Shown here: in pieces, positions 26,698 through 35,984 of the stretch
How the letters are laid out: each line of letters starts with the position of its first letter
Position numbering within the stretch: the first letter of the stretch is position 1
Assembly: GCA_029262555.1 (NCBI GenBank)
Contig: JAJCZE010000009.1
Span: 1-64,000, forward strand
DNA length: 64,000 bases
DNA from: Candidatus Babelota bacterium
Lineage (GTDB): Bacteria > Babelota > Babeliae > Babelales > Vermiphilaceae
Direction: 5' to 3'
Made by a program: the position numbers and the translations under genes
The notes under the pieces: model-generated
The model's database searches: none
What the model was told of the DNA's origin: nothing
The model's input: the letters and a program-made list of their open reading frames with translations, nothing else

Positions 26698-29280
26698 TTA
26701 CATCATTTGCTTTAAATACTTTCCGGTATGGCTTGCCTTTTCGTTGGCGACGTGCGCTGGTGTACCAGCTGCTACAATCGTACCCCCCTGATCGCCACCC
26801 TCGGGCCCCAGATCAATCAAATAATCAGCCGTTTTAAGCACATCAAGATTATGCTCAATTACAATCATTGAATTGCCCTTATCGATCAATCGATTCAAAA
26901 CGAGTAGTAATTTTTCAATATCACTATTATGCAGACCAGTAGTTGGTTCATCGAGAATATAAAGGGTATTATTGCCTCGCTTTGCCAATTCATCTACGAG
27001 CTTAATTCGCTGCGCTTCCCCACCCGAAAGTGTTGTAGATGGCTGGCCAAGCTTTAAATAATCAAGCCCCACTTGGCACAAAAGATCTAATCGTTTTGCA
27101 ATGCGACGATGCGCAGAGAAAAATTCCGCAGCTTCAAACGCCGTCATATCAAGTACGTCGGCAATCGTTTTACCTTTGTACGTAATTTCTAACGTTTCAC
27201 GATTATATCGCTTTCCTTTACACACCTTACACACCATCGTAACGGGTGGTAAAAAGTGCATCTCAACCGTTACCGATCCATCACCTTTACATTCAAAGCA
27301 TCGTCCATCTGATACGTTAAAACTAAATCGCCCAACCGCATATCCACGCGCATTACTTTCAGGAAGCGATGCAAAAAGTTTTCGAATTTCATCAAATACG
27401 CTCAAATACGTTGCGGGATTTGAACGAGGAGTTCGTCCAATCGGACTCTGATCGATCACTACCATACTTTCAAGGTCCTCAGCACCCGTAAGATCAGAAG
27501 CAACGTCTACCGTCTGGCTCTTTCTTTTTTTGCCCAGAAGCTCACGTTCCACCGCCGGCACCAATTCCTGCATTACCAACGTACTTTTGCCCGATCCGGA
27601 TACACCCGATACGCCGCATAAAACGCCGAGCGGAAATTGCACCGTTAAATCTTTAAGATTATTTTTGCTTGCATGCGCAATCGTCATCATCCCTTTTGCT
27701 TTTCTTACCGCTTTTGGAATTGCAATCGCACGCTTACCACTCAAATAGGCACCCGTTAACGAATTAACATTCTTTGAAAGCGCTTGTGGGGATCCTGCTG
27801 CCGTTACCATACCGCCATGCACGCCCGCAGCAGGGCCCATATCGATTACATAATCCGATTGCTGCATCGTATCCATATCATGCTCAACAACCACTACAGT
27901 ATTGCCCTGATCGCGCAATCGCTTTAATGTCTCAATCAAACGATCATTATCACGTTGATGCAAACCAATACTCGGCTCATCAAGAATATATAATACGCCA
28001 CTCAATGCAGAGCCAATTTGCGTTGCCAATCGAATACGCTGCCCTTCACCGCCCGAAAGCGTGCGAGCCGAACGATTCAATGTTAGATACGCAAGCCCTA
28101 CATCATTCAAAAATTGAATACGATTTTTAATTTCAGAAACCAATGACTTTGAAACTTCATAGTGCGTTGATTCAAGCTCAAGATCTTCAAAAAATCTACG
28201 TAATTGCTTAATAGATTTAGAGCACAAATCTACAATATTGGCACCGCCAATACGTACTGATAACGCATGCTTATTTAAACGCTGCCCATGGCACTCACCA
28301 CACGAAATCTCTTTTGCATACTTTGGACCAAAAAAGTCTGGATATTTTTCTTTCCATGAATCTTTTGATCCTTCCTTCCACGGCCATTCATGCGTAGCAC
28401 CCAATCCATGACACCCTTTACACGCGCCAATCGGAGAGTTAAATGAAAAAAAGCGCGGCTCTAATTCTGGCATTGATTCATGGCATTTTACGCACATTCT
28501 ATGCGAAGAATAATGATACGATTCTGAACCAACAATCACTTTGCACGTACCGCCGCCATGCGTAATTGCACGCTCCACAGCCTCTTGTAAGCGAGCTGAT
28601 TCAGACTTTCTGACATCAAGCGCATCAATCAATAGATCAATCGTATGCTTATATGTTTTTTTCAGCTTTAGATTTTTAATCTCATCAATCGATTTGAATT
28701 TATATTTTTGCCCATCAATCTCAAACCGATAAAATCCTGCTTGAAAAAGCTTGGTAAGCTCAACGACAAACTCACCCTTTTTTTGATTTGCAATCGGAGC
28801 AGCAATCGTAATCAGATTGCCATTAAAATCAGAAAGAAGCATTTGCGTAATTGCATCGGGAGACTGTGCTTCAATCGGGACGTTACAATTCGGGCAAAAT
28901 GGCATACCAATTCGCGCGTAAAGCACCCGTAAATAATCATAAATTTCTGTAATCGTACCAACCGTAGAACGAGGATTGGAACCAACTGTTTTTTGCTCAA
29001 TCGCAACCGATGGGCACAAACCTTCAATACGATCAACATCAGGCTTTTTTGCAACGCCTAAAAATTGCCGCGCATACGAAGAGAGAGACTCCATATACCG
29101 CCGCTTTCCTTCAGTAAAAAGAATATCGAGCGCCAATGAACTTTTGCCCGATCCGGACGGCCCAGTAATCACCGTTAACATATCTTTCGGGATTGAGACA
29201 TCAATGTTTTTAAGATTGTGCTCTCGAGCCCCTTTTACCGAAATCCAACTGTTTTTTTGAGATATTTTTTCTTTTGCCAT
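26698..29280 (-). CDS. uvrA: Excinuclease ABC subunit A
   Basis: The damage-recognition ATPase of nucleotide excision repair. Two ABC modules are present: Walker A GPSGSGKSS and GVSGSGKST, signatures TLSGGEGQRIRLA and TLSGGEAQRIKLV, and Walker B LYILDEPSIGLH and LYILDEPTTGLH. Zinc-binding CxxC pairs occur (CPNC, CVKC, CKGC, CGEC, CFEC, CKVC). At 860 aa it is shorter than the usual 930-950, but no motif is missing. It is followed within 18 bp by small genes, one of them a secreted zinc-finger protein. Confidence 0.96.
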   Translation of the reverse strand: MAKEKISQKNSWISVKGAREHNLKNIDVSIPKDMLTVITGPSGSGKSSLALDILFTEGKRRYMESLSSYARQFLGVAKKPDVDRIEGLCPSVAIEQKTVGSNPRSTVGTITEIYDYLRVLYARIGMPFCPNCNVPIEAQSPDAITQMLLSDFNGNLITIAAPIANQKKGEFVVELTKLFQAGFYRFEIDGQKYKFKSIDEIKNLKLKKTYKHTIDLLIDALDVRKSESARLQEAVERAITHGGGTCKVIVGSESYHYSSHRMCVKCHESMPELEPRFFSFNSPIGACKGCHGLGATHEWPWKEGSKDSWKEKYPDFFGPKYAKEISCGECHGQRLNKHALSVRIGGANIVDLCSKSIKQLRRFFEDLELESTHYEVSKSLVSEIKNRIQFLNDVGLAYLTLNRSARTLSGGEGQRIRLATQIGSALSGVLYILDEPSIGLHQRDNDRLIETLKRLRDQGNTVVVVEHDMDTMQQSDYVIDMGPAAGVHGGMVTAAGSPQALSKNVNSLTGAYLSGKRAIAIPKAVRKAKGMMTIAHASKNNLKDLTVQFPLGVLCGVSGVSGSGKSTLVMQELVPAVERELLGKKRKSQTVDVASDLTGAEDLESMVVIDQSPIGRTPRSNPATYLSVFDEIRKLFASLPESNARGYAVGRFSFNVSDGRCFECKGDGSVTVEMHFLPPVTMVCKVCKGKRYNRETLEITYKGKTIADVLDMTAFEAAEFFSAHRRIAKRLDLLCQVGLDYLKLGQPSTTLSGGEAQRIKLVDELAKRGNNTLYILDEPTTGLHNSDIEKLLLVLNRLIDKGNSMIVIEHNLDVLKTADYLIDLGPEGGDQGGTIVAAGTPAHVANEKASHTGKYLKQMM

Positions 29281-29358
29281 AAAATCACACGCTTACGTTA
29301 GATGATTTACCCCTATTTATAAGCCCTATTGTAGCATACATTGGGCCTATTGGCAAAA

Positions 29359-29388
29359 AGAGAGGCCTCGATCTCTCGAGGCTCTCTG
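29359..29388 (-). terminator. Intrinsic terminator of the J-domain gene
   Basis: On the minus strand AGAGAGCCTCG pairs with CGAGGCCTCTCT (one bulge), followed by TTTTTG, 25 bp beyond the stop codon. Confidence 0.75.
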
Positions 29389-29413
29389 CATATTTCAAAT
29401 CGATCGTATATCG

Positions 29414-30349
29414 TTAAAAACCACCTTCATCTTTCGCATTACTCAGCGCTTTCATTACTTCGCCAAACAAGGGTTTTTGCGCCTCAGGAGCCTTATCTGG
29501 ATGATATTTTAAAACTTTTTGACGATAGGATCTTTTTGCGTCATTGGTATTTGGGCAGTCTTGAAAACCAAGTATCTTATACCACTGAAAAGAGCTCTTA
29601 CCGCCCTCAAGCCCAAGCTCTTTTTTCACATTATCATCTTCTATCTTAATAAACTTACCCTCACACGTTGCCACATGAGGACGACTCTGAGAGTGTTGCC
29701 TTCCGGAACGTTGCTGACTACTTTCTGCCTGCTGCTTACTCTTTTTTCTCGACTCCTGACGTGCCGCTTGCGCTTGTTTTTGAAACTTACGCGCCTCATA
29801 ACGCTCACTTCTTTCCTTCAATTCATGATGCAATGCTATACTAGAAAAGGCTCCTATTTGCCCAGAATATCGCCCGAGCGTGAAAAAGGCATACCGCTTG
29901 GTTTGTTCATCGCAACCTCTGAAAGTTATACATCGAAAAAGGTTTACTTTGTTTTTTACTAAAGAACGATAGCCAAGATCTGCAACCAATGTGCTAACCA
30001 ATTCTACAGCTGCCAATACCTCCTCTTGCGGATTCAGCGGATCAGCCATCAAAGCTGCAGTGCTAAAACCTTGCACAAATCCGTAGGAAGCTCCCAATAA
30101 AAAATTCGCTATATAGGCCTGACGTTTTGAGCAATTGATCCCACTCAAGCAGTTTCGAGTGCCAGCCTCTTTAAAATAAGCCGCCGCTTTTCTCAATTCC
30201 AGTATCTTTTTTGCAGCAGATGCCATAGATGCAGGCATCGCTTTTAACTGTTTATAAAGGCTGCTCGAAGTTTGATCAACTTGCGTCTCTTGCCCCACTG
30301 CACCATTCATAGAAACGAGCGCAATAACACTCAATAAAACTTTCTTCAT
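29414..30349 (-). CDS. Secreted J-domain (DnaJ-like) protein
   Basis: A signal peptide (MKKVLLSVIALVSMNGAVG) precedes a Cys-containing middle region (about 30-180) and a basic Gln/Ser/Arg-rich linker (about 185-230). The last 60 residues are a J domain: WYKILGFQDC, NDAKRSYRQKVLKYHPDKAP with the invariant HPD at 283-285, and a closing helix. HPD lets J proteins stimulate Hsp70 ATPases. As the protein carries an export signal and no Gly/Phe or zinc region, it is not the general chaperone DnaJ. Recruitment of a host Hsp70 is an inference. GGAG precedes the ATG. Confidence 0.85.
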   Translation of the reverse strand: MKKVLLSVIALVSMNGAVGQETQVDQTSSSLYKQLKAMPASMASAAKKILELRKAAAYFKEAGTRNCLSGINCSKRQAYIANFLLGASYGFVQGFSTAALMADPLNPQEEVLAAVELVSTLVADLGYRSLVKNKVNLFRCITFRGCDEQTKRYAFFTLGRYSGQIGAFSSIALHHELKERSERYEARKFQKQAQAARQESRKKSKQQAESSQQRSGRQHSQSRPHVATCEGKFIKIEDDNVKKELGLEGGKSSFQWYKILGFQDCPNTNDAKRSYRQKVLKYHPDKAPEAQKPLFGEVMKALSNAKDEGGF

Positions 30350-30567
30350 TGCATACTCCTCCTATATGCACAACCACTACCTACTTTATTTGAATAATAA
30401 CCGAATCAAAGCGCATTAAGCAATGATTTCAGGCGACCACAGCATAAATACACAGAGAGATCTCACTACAAATAAAAGGGCCTCTTACTGTAAATCGCAT
30501 AAAAAGCCCCCTTAAATCGTTGCATTTTGCTCTAAAGCACGTATACTTTTGCTTGTATCTTTTACAT

Positions 30568-30644
30568 GGTGGGCGTAGCTCAGTTGGTAGAGCACCAGGT
30601 TGTGGTTCTGGGGGTCGAGGGTTCAATCCCCTCCGCTCACCCCA
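30568..30644 (+). tRNA. tRNA-His (anticodon GTG)
   Basis: Cloverleaf with acceptor GTGGGCG/CGCTCAC plus the extra 5' G (30568) opposite C73 that identifies tRNA-His. Anticodon loop TTGTGGT gives GTG. The CCA is encoded at 30642-30644. Confidence 0.95.
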
Positions 30645-30755
30645 TTTTCTTCTGTTTTTGATAGTTTTTCTGTAAAAAATGTATGAAATAGCGCTTGCGT
30701 GAATCCGTAAAAAAAGCTACAGTACTACTATCATTTTCTTTGCAATTGCACGTGT

Positions 30756-30831
30756 CGGGATGTGGCGCAATTGGTAGCGCACTCGCTTTGGGAGCGAGGG
30801 GTTGCCAGTTCGAGTCTGGCCATCCCGACCA
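30756..30831 (+). tRNA. tRNA-Pro (anticodon TGG)
   Basis: Cloverleaf with a CGGGATG/CATCCCG acceptor stem, anticodon stem CTCGC/GCGAG and loop TTTGGGA giving TGG. The CCA is encoded. It lies 111 bp after tRNA-His and may share its transcript. Confidence 0.95.
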
Positions 30832-31006
30832 TTTTTTGCCTCAATCATATTCCACCCTCCCTAAAAACCTATTCATTTCCGCTCTCAAAAAAACCGGATT
30901 CCTGCGGCTTTTTTTGAGTTTATAAAAAAGAATTGACCTAGCTATCTGAACATAGTAGTCTCTCTATCGTGTCTACAAGACGTAGTGAGTAGAGGGAGAA
31001 TTTGAA

Positions 31007-31279
31007 ATGAAAATTGATGCACATAAATTAGGCGTAACTGGCGCAGCTACGAGCGCAATCCTGTATACCGTATGTTCTATTTGGATGTACTTTTCGCCTG
31101 ATAGTATGCTTAATATGAGCGCAGCACTATTTCACTTAACAAGTTTTGGTCCGCTGGCTCCTTTTTTTGAAATTAATGCACAAGTTTTTGTAAGCGGTAT
31201 GGTGCAGACAGCTGTCTACTCATATATTTACGCTTACCTTTTTGCTTATGTATATAATTACATGGGTAAAAAACGTTAA
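31007..31279 (+). CDS. Small two-segment membrane protein (DUF5676-like)
   Basis: The 90 residues contain two hydrophobic segments (about 10-30 and 57-82) joined by a short loop, with a basic end (YMGKKR). The N-terminal LGVTGAATSAILYTVCSIWMY and the overall size resemble the DUF5676 membrane family; the match is by eye and of moderate strength. Function is unknown. The ATG is preceded by AGAGGGAGA. No operon partner is obvious. Confidence 0.7.
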   Translation: MKIDAHKLGVTGAATSAILYTVCSIWMYFSPDSMLNMSAALFHLTSFGPLAPFFEINAQVFVSGMVQTAVYSYIYAYLFAYVYNYMGKKR

Positions 31280-31333
31280 CTGAGGCTTCTTCATACCTCC
31301 TATTTTTTGTGCGGCGAAACGAGGGTTTTATCA

Positions 31334-32158
31334 ATGTTATATATCCGAAAAACTTCGGGCGAAAAACAGCGATTCGATCTTCATAAGTTTCGCCGCTCAT
31401 TATTTAAAGCGGGTGCTTCTGAAAAAGAAATCCAATCAATCGTCCGTGCTGTTCAAAAAGAAAAGCCCCGATCTACAAATCGCATTCACGAAATTACTAC
31501 CGAATTATTACAGAAAAAAAATCAACCCGTTGCCGATCGATACAACCTCAAGCGAGGGCTCATGGAGCTCGGCCCAGACGGCTATCCTTTTGAACAATTC
31601 GTCGCACATCTTTTTCAAGCCCTTGGCTACCAAACCAAAACAAATCGAGTCATTCCCGGTACGTGCGTTGATCACGAAGTGGATATCGTTGCGCATCAAA
31701 ACAACCATCACTATATGGTTGAATGCAAGTTTCATAATCGAGTTGGACTAAAGTCAGACATAAAAGTAACGCTTTACGTGCAAGCCCGTTTTGAAGACAT
31801 TCGTGATGCCTGGGAAAAAAAAGAGAGCCGCAAAGATGAGATCCATGAAGCATGGGTAGTCACCAATACGCAATTTACATCAGAAGCGATTAAGTATGGC
31901 GAATGCAAAGGAATTAAACTTCTTGGTTGGGGATATCCTGCACGAAATAGCTTAGCGGAACTCATTCAGAAACATTCTCTTTTTCCGATTACCACACTCA
32001 CCACTCTTTCTAAATATCAAAAACGCACATTTATTAAAAACGGATTAGTGATGTGCAAAGATATGCGGAAGCATAAAAAAACGCTTGAAAAGCTTGGTAT
32101 GAAACCGAGTGAAATAAAAAAGCTTATTTCTGAAGCAGAAAAGGTGTGTAAGATTTAA
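31334..32158 (+). CDS. ATP-cone + Mrr-like restriction-endonuclease-fold protein
   Basis: Residues 1-75 read as an ATP-cone (YIRKTSGEKQRFDLHKFRRSL, quoted in summary), as in NrdR and ribonucleotide reductases. Residues about 80-190 are a PD-(D/E)xK nuclease fold of the Mrr type: FEQFVAHLFQALGY, then HEVDIVAH and YMVECKFH give the D...ExK active site. The last 40 residues are helical (TLEKLGMKPSEIKKLI), possibly helix-hairpin-helix-like. The fusion suggests a nuclease controlled by adenine nucleotides. No methyltransferase is adjacent, so it is not a classical restriction system. The start is ATG 31334 with GAGGG upstream. Confidence 0.8.
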   Translation: MLYIRKTSGEKQRFDLHKFRRSLFKAGASEKEIQSIVRAVQKEKPRSTNRIHEITTELLQKKNQPVADRYNLKRGLMELGPDGYPFEQFVAHLFQALGYQTKTNRVIPGTCVDHEVDIVAHQNNHHYMVECKFHNRVGLKSDIKVTLYVQARFEDIRDAWEKKESRKDEIHEAWVVTNTQFTSEAIKYGECKGIKLLGWGYPARNSLAELIQKHSLFPITTLTTLSKYQKRTFIKNGLVMCKDMRKHKKTLEKLGMKPSEIKKLISEAEKVCKI

Positions 32159-32185
32159 AGCAGAGTGTGCTTTACCCACCTTTTT

Positions 32186-32804
32186 AAATTTCATTTTTAT
32201 TGCTCTACCGAATGTTTTTCATATTTAGTTATCAACGTTGCCCCTTGCGGGGTGCACGAAGATATTACTTGCCTAATATCTTCGATACAAGGGCACATAA
32301 GAGAAGTTTCTCTTATGTATCTCTTTAATCCACCTCCATTTCATTTCGCTGGATCCTATCTCTGCGATTAAAATGCTCCCCATGCGCCTACATTTGCTTA
32401 GAGTATGTTTTTTTACAAGTCGCCTATACGGCTCAGAGGGCATGTAATCGCGAATGACTTTTGACCTTTATGTTGTGCAAAATATTGAAGGCTTGAATAG
32501 TTCACATTCGCTGCACACTCAAGCCTGCCATTATAAATAATGCAATTCCGATCTAGCTTGACAGCTCTCTGAGCCGATTTTACTGAAGAAAAAATGAGTG
32601 ACTGATTGTGACAATAGGCGAATGGGTTCAGCGTTTCAAGCGTAGAGAGATCAATAAGAGATGCTTCTCTTATTTGCCCTTGTATTAAATGTATTGGGCA
32701 AGCAATACATTTGCGCTCCCCGCGAAGGGGCGAAGTTGAGAATAATAGATTATATGAAGTGTTGTAGAAAAAAATACTCCTAAAGCAGTAATAAAATGAA
32801 ATTT
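32186..32804 (-). mobile_element. Palindromic element, copy A (about 620 bp)
   Basis: Non-coding imperfect palindrome bounded by AAATTTCATTTTTATT at the left and ATAAAATGAAATTT at the right. Each arm holds three hairpins: one built on CCCC/GGGG, one with a variable stem and conserved CTTGCC loop (left arm 32258-32283, GAAGATATT stem), and one on ATAAGAGA/TCTCTTAT. The centre has an AGGCTTGA/TCAAGCCT stem. It is inverted relative to copies C, D and E. It fills the whole gap between the ATP-cone gene and the tauE-like gene. Confidence 0.85.
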
Positions 32805-32841
32805 AAAAAAGCGTATTAATCACGCCTTGATTAAAGCACCG

Positions 32842-33576
32842 TTAACCAAGCCATGGCGTAAGTAGTAATTTAATACCGACAATTAAAAGAAAAAGTGAAA
32901 CAACGTTACGAAAGTGATGCTGTGGAATATAATGAACAATGCGCGACCCTAAATACGCGCCCAAAAACGATGCGGGCACAAACAGCGCAAGTGCAAAAAA
33001 GAGTGGCTGCGCAATTCTAATACCATCCCACAAATACACCACCATTCGCGTAGAATCTAAGAAAAAGCTAATTGCACCAGTCGTGCCTATAAAAGTGGCT
33101 TTACGCAAATCAAATGCAGCCATAAATACACTCCGTACCGCACCACGAATACCAAATATTCCGGCAAAAAATCCTGAAAGCAGACCGCCAACCATACCGG
33201 TGACCCAATTGTTTGGAATTTTAAAAGAGGTAACAGCATACATCATCGCTACCGATACGATTAAAAAAAGTCCAAGCAGTGAAGTAAGTACAACTGATTG
33301 CGTTGGTGTAACAAGTAACGCACCAAGCGCCGTTGCAAAAACGGTTGGAATACCAAAGTATAAAAACAGTTTTAAATCCAATCCATGTCGAAAAAAATAC
33401 CACTTAAAAATATCGTGAAACCAATGAATAATACAAACAAGTAAAATCGTTTGCCCGAATGGCAGGAATAAAAGCAAAATCGGCGTCATAATCGTGCCGA
33501 CTCCAAAACCGGAGATAGTGCCAATCATGTTGGCAATGAAGCTGAGTACTGTTATGGAGATAATTTCTATTATCAT
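32842..33576 (-). CDS. TauE/SafE (TSUP) family membrane permease
   Basis: Seven to eight hydrophobic segments fill the 244 residues. The family's duplicated motif shows as GFGVGTIMTPILLLF in the first half and GGLLSGFFAGIFGIRGAV in the second. Members export sulfite, sulfoacetate or related organosulfur anions; the substrate here is open. The longest frame starts at 33669, but AAGGG stands before the ATG at 33576, where MIIEIISITVL begins a normal first membrane helix. It is transcribed away from rodA. Confidence 0.85.
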   Translation of the reverse strand: MIIEIISITVLSFIANMIGTISGFGVGTIMTPILLLFLPFGQTILLVCIIHWFHDIFKWYFFRHGLDLKLFLYFGIPTVFATALGALLVTPTQSVVLTSLLGLFLIVSVAMMYAVTSFKIPNNWVTGMVGGLLSGFFAGIFGIRGAVRSVFMAAFDLRKATFIGTTGAISFFLDSTRMVVYLWDGIRIAQPLFFALALFVPASFLGAYLGSRIVHYIPQHHFRNVVSLFLLIVGIKLLLTPWLG

Positions 33577-33645
33577 CTGTATTCCCTTGCGCTTACACGA
33601 TTTGAAGACTACCCTTTTAAGCATCGTAGACACAAAGGAACATTC

Positions 33646-34737
33646 ATGCAAACATCCCTGCAAAAACATACAACCATCGATTGGTTTTCATGCGGACTTA
33701 CCTTCGCAATCGCATGCATTGGGCTTCTTTTTGTGTATAGCGCAACGCATACAGCCGAACAGCCTTTTTCACTTTTTTTCAAAAAACAGCTCATTGGCAC
33801 CATCATAGGAATCATGCTGTATGGATTGTGCATAGTGGCCGATTATCGCGTATTACAGCGATGGGGATATTTCATATTTTACGGCGTTATCGCCCTCCTT
33901 TTATTTACACTCATTAAAGGCTCAATCGGGATGGGCGCGCAGCGATGGATCAATCTCGGGTTTATTAAATTTCAGCCATCAGAACTTGCAAAGCCATTCT
34001 TTCCCGCATTTGTTTCTTATTATTTATATACGCATGAAGAGCGACGATTTGCCGCATGGAAACAGTTCATTCCACTCGTTGCAATGCTCGGTATAAGCTT
34101 TCTTTTAATTTTAAAACAGCCCGATTTAGGAACCGCACTCGTTATTGCATTTTGCGGACTCACGCTCCTTTGGCTTGCAGGATTATCAAAGAAATTCTTC
34201 CTCTATGGCGCACTTGCCTGCATACTCACTGCACCACTTTTATGGAACGCGCTTAAGCCGTATCAAAAAAATCGCATTGCTGTCTTCCTTGGCTATGGAA
34301 CAACGCAAAAGGAACGATATCAAATCGAACAAGCAACTATTGCAATCGGATCGGGAGGATGGACAGGAAAAGGATTTCAAAACGGCACACAAAATACGTT
34401 ACAATTTTTACCAGAAAGCAGAACCGATTTTATTTTCGCCGTGGTATCTGAAGAATGGGGATTTATAGGAGCACTTTCATTACTGCTGTTATATGTATTA
34501 CTTTTTCTGCGTACGCTCTTTTTAATTCCTACAATTTCAGAACCGAATGCACAGCTACTTGCTATGGGATTACTCCTACATATCATCTTTTCTGCATTTA
34601 TTAATGTAGCAATGGTAATGGGACTCCTGCCAATTGTAGGAATCCCATTACCATTATTAAGTTACGGATTAAGTAATCTGCTTATTTCGTTTGCAAGTCT
34701 TGGATGGATTCAAGGCATCTACCTGCAACAACGATAA
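33646..34737 (+). CDS. rodA: Rod-shape determining protein RodA (SEDS peptidoglycan polymerase)
   Basis: A SEDS-family integral membrane glycosyltransferase that polymerises lipid II during elongation. About ten hydrophobic segments are present. Family blocks include RWINLGFIKFQPSELAKP, LKQPDLGTALVI, GSGGWTGKGF, LPESRTDFIFAVVSEEWGF (quoted to 20 residues at most) and GIPLPLLSYG. The WINLG..FQPSE and RTDFIF signatures and 363-aa length favour RodA over FtsW. AAAGGAAC lies before the ATG. No mrd or mre partner is in the window. Confidence 0.93.
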   Translation: MQTSLQKHTTIDWFSCGLTFAIACIGLLFVYSATHTAEQPFSLFFKKQLIGTIIGIMLYGLCIVADYRVLQRWGYFIFYGVIALLLFTLIKGSIGMGAQRWINLGFIKFQPSELAKPFFPAFVSYYLYTHEERRFAAWKQFIPLVAMLGISFLLILKQPDLGTALVIAFCGLTLLWLAGLSKKFFLYGALACILTAPLLWNALKPYQKNRIAVFLGYGTTQKERYQIEQATIAIGSGGWTGKGFQNGTQNTLQFLPESRTDFIFAVVSEEWGFIGALSLLLLYVLLFLRTLFLIPTISEPNAQLLAMGLLLHIIFSAFINVAMVMGLLPIVGIPLPLLSYGLSNLLISFASLGWIQGIYLQQR

Positions 34738-34738
34738 G

Positions 34739-35008
34739 TTATGGTTGTTGTAAATCCTTCATTACAAACCACACTACAAGTGCAGCGCCAGTAACTCCTG
34801 CTTGCGCAGCAGCGCACGCTTGCCCCGCTTTAAACAGTGCCTCATTCAATCGATCTACAAATTCTCTATCATCCTGCCCCGCGCTTGCACGCCTTTGAGC
34901 TAATCGTTCAAAATCTTTAATAGATTCAGCCATTGAAGTTGCACGCATTGGCACCGCAATCAAACTCAAGGCCATTGCACATACCGCATATTTAAAAAGT
35001 AACTTCAT
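34739..35008 (-). CDS. Small secreted protein, last gene of a six-gene secreted-protein run
   Basis: The start is ATG 35008, overlapping the preceding stop as ATGA. A signal peptide (MKLLFKYAVCAMALSLIAVP) is followed by a charged helical stretch and a hydrophobic C-terminal segment (AAQAGVTGAALVVWFVMK), so the mature protein could insert in a membrane. No known domain. Signal peptide plus C-terminal hydrophobic segment recurs in most genes of this run (34739-36961). Confidence 0.65.
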   Translation of the reverse strand: MKLLFKYAVCAMALSLIAVPMRATSMAESIKDFERLAQRRASAGQDDREFVDRLNEALFKAGQACAAAQAGVTGAALVVWFVMKDLQQP

Positions 35009-35457
35009 GATGGGTAACTCGATGCTGCCCATTGATTCATTGCTGCGGGTACAAGCACATATAAAACATATACCACAGCTGCAAAAGAACCAGCAGCACA
35101 TGTGCCACAGCAAACCGCATCAGCAACCTCTTCTGCTCCTCGATGATCCTCGCGCAACGCTTGAAGTGCTGCACGCACATCTCTTGCACGAAGATGGCGC
35201 CCCGCTCTTCCAGCTCGCGCAATCATTTGCTCTCGAGTTAATCCTCGAGCAGCTGCAGTAGCTCCATCGCCGCCACTAGCAAGCAACGCTGCGGCTACCG
35301 CATCACCCTCACTACCCGCTCCACCGCCGCGCTGCCGCAATGCAGATCCGTCTTCTCTCGCAGCCGCATCTGCTGCTGCCGTATCACTATCCATCGCACG
35401 CAGTCCAGTGGCGCACAGCAAAAGCAATGCACAAGTAATTATTTTTTTTCTGTTCAT
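35005..35457 (-). CDS. Small secreted Ala-rich protein with C-terminal membrane segment
   Basis: A signal peptide (RKKIITCALLLLCATGLRA) leads a 150-residue chain. The middle is rich in Ala, Arg and Asp (DTAAADAAAREDG, TREQMIARAGRAGRHLRARD), probably helical. CCGTCAAGSF precedes a hydrophobic segment AAVVYVLYVLVPAAMN near the C-terminus. No family is recognised. It overlaps the next gene by four bases. Confidence 0.65.
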   Translation of the reverse strand: MNRKKIITCALLLLCATGLRAMDSDTAAADAAAREDGSALRQRGGGAGSEGDAVAAALLASGGDGATAAARGLTREQMIARAGRAGRHLRARDVRAALQALREDHRGAEEVADAVCCGTCAAGSFAAVVYVLYVLVPAAMNQWAASSYPS

Positions 35458-35561
35458 AACAAGCCCTTTCTTTTTAAAAAACTAATAATTAAAACTATAG
35501 TAATACTAAAGCCATTGTCTTTGTTGTATTCATAATAATCCTTTCAACGCTCACTCACCTA

Positions 35562-35948
35562 TTAACTCAAACCGTGTATTAATGCAAATAATGCACAACC
35601 AAAAAACGACACACAAGAACAAGTATCTGTACAGGAAGCCGGATCGCAACACTCTGCACAACAACTTGCGCAACCCTGCACAGCCTCTTCTGCTATTCCA
35701 TACGCCTCATGCCCTCCATCAGGCACAATTATTGGCGCTCCTGCACCAGTATCTATTGCCGCTTCAATGCACGCATTACACGTTCCATCATTACAGCTAC
35801 ACTCTAAGAGCATACTCATCGCACGTGGACGCCACCGCGGAAAAGCTGCCGGATACCCAGGGTTACCACCCCTTTGCGCACATTGTGATACAGGTGCACT
35901 CATTACTAAAAAAACTGAAATCAAAAGAAAAAATATTCGTCTATTCAT
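35562..35948 (-). CDS. Small secreted Cys-rich protein
   Basis: After a signal peptide (RRIFFLLISVFLVMSAPVSQC) the 128-residue chain carries about fourteen Cys. Groups are CSCNDGTCNAC (about 50-60) and CASCCAECCDPASCTDTCSC (about 92-111). This density suggests disulfides or metal binding in an oxidising compartment. It ends with a hydrophobic FFGCALFALIHGL. I cannot assign a fold. It is part of the six-gene run. Confidence 0.6.
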   Translation of the reverse strand: MNRRIFFLLISVFLVMSAPVSQCAQRGGNPGYPAAFPRWRPRAMSMLLECSCNDGTCNACIEAAIDTGAGAPIIVPDGGHEAYGIAEEAVQGCASCCAECCDPASCTDTCSCVSFFGCALFALIHGLS

Positions 35949-35984
35949 AATACTCCTTGCTGTAAAAAGAGAATAAAAGCATTA

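Noticed and set aside
30429-30925. Open frames overlapping tRNA-His and tRNA-Pro
   Set aside because: They lie on tRNA sequence and have no coding signals.
34725-34756. Terminator between rodA and the convergent small gene
   Set aside because: A 7-bp stem CAACAAC/GTTGTTG with no T run on either side; too weak to call.
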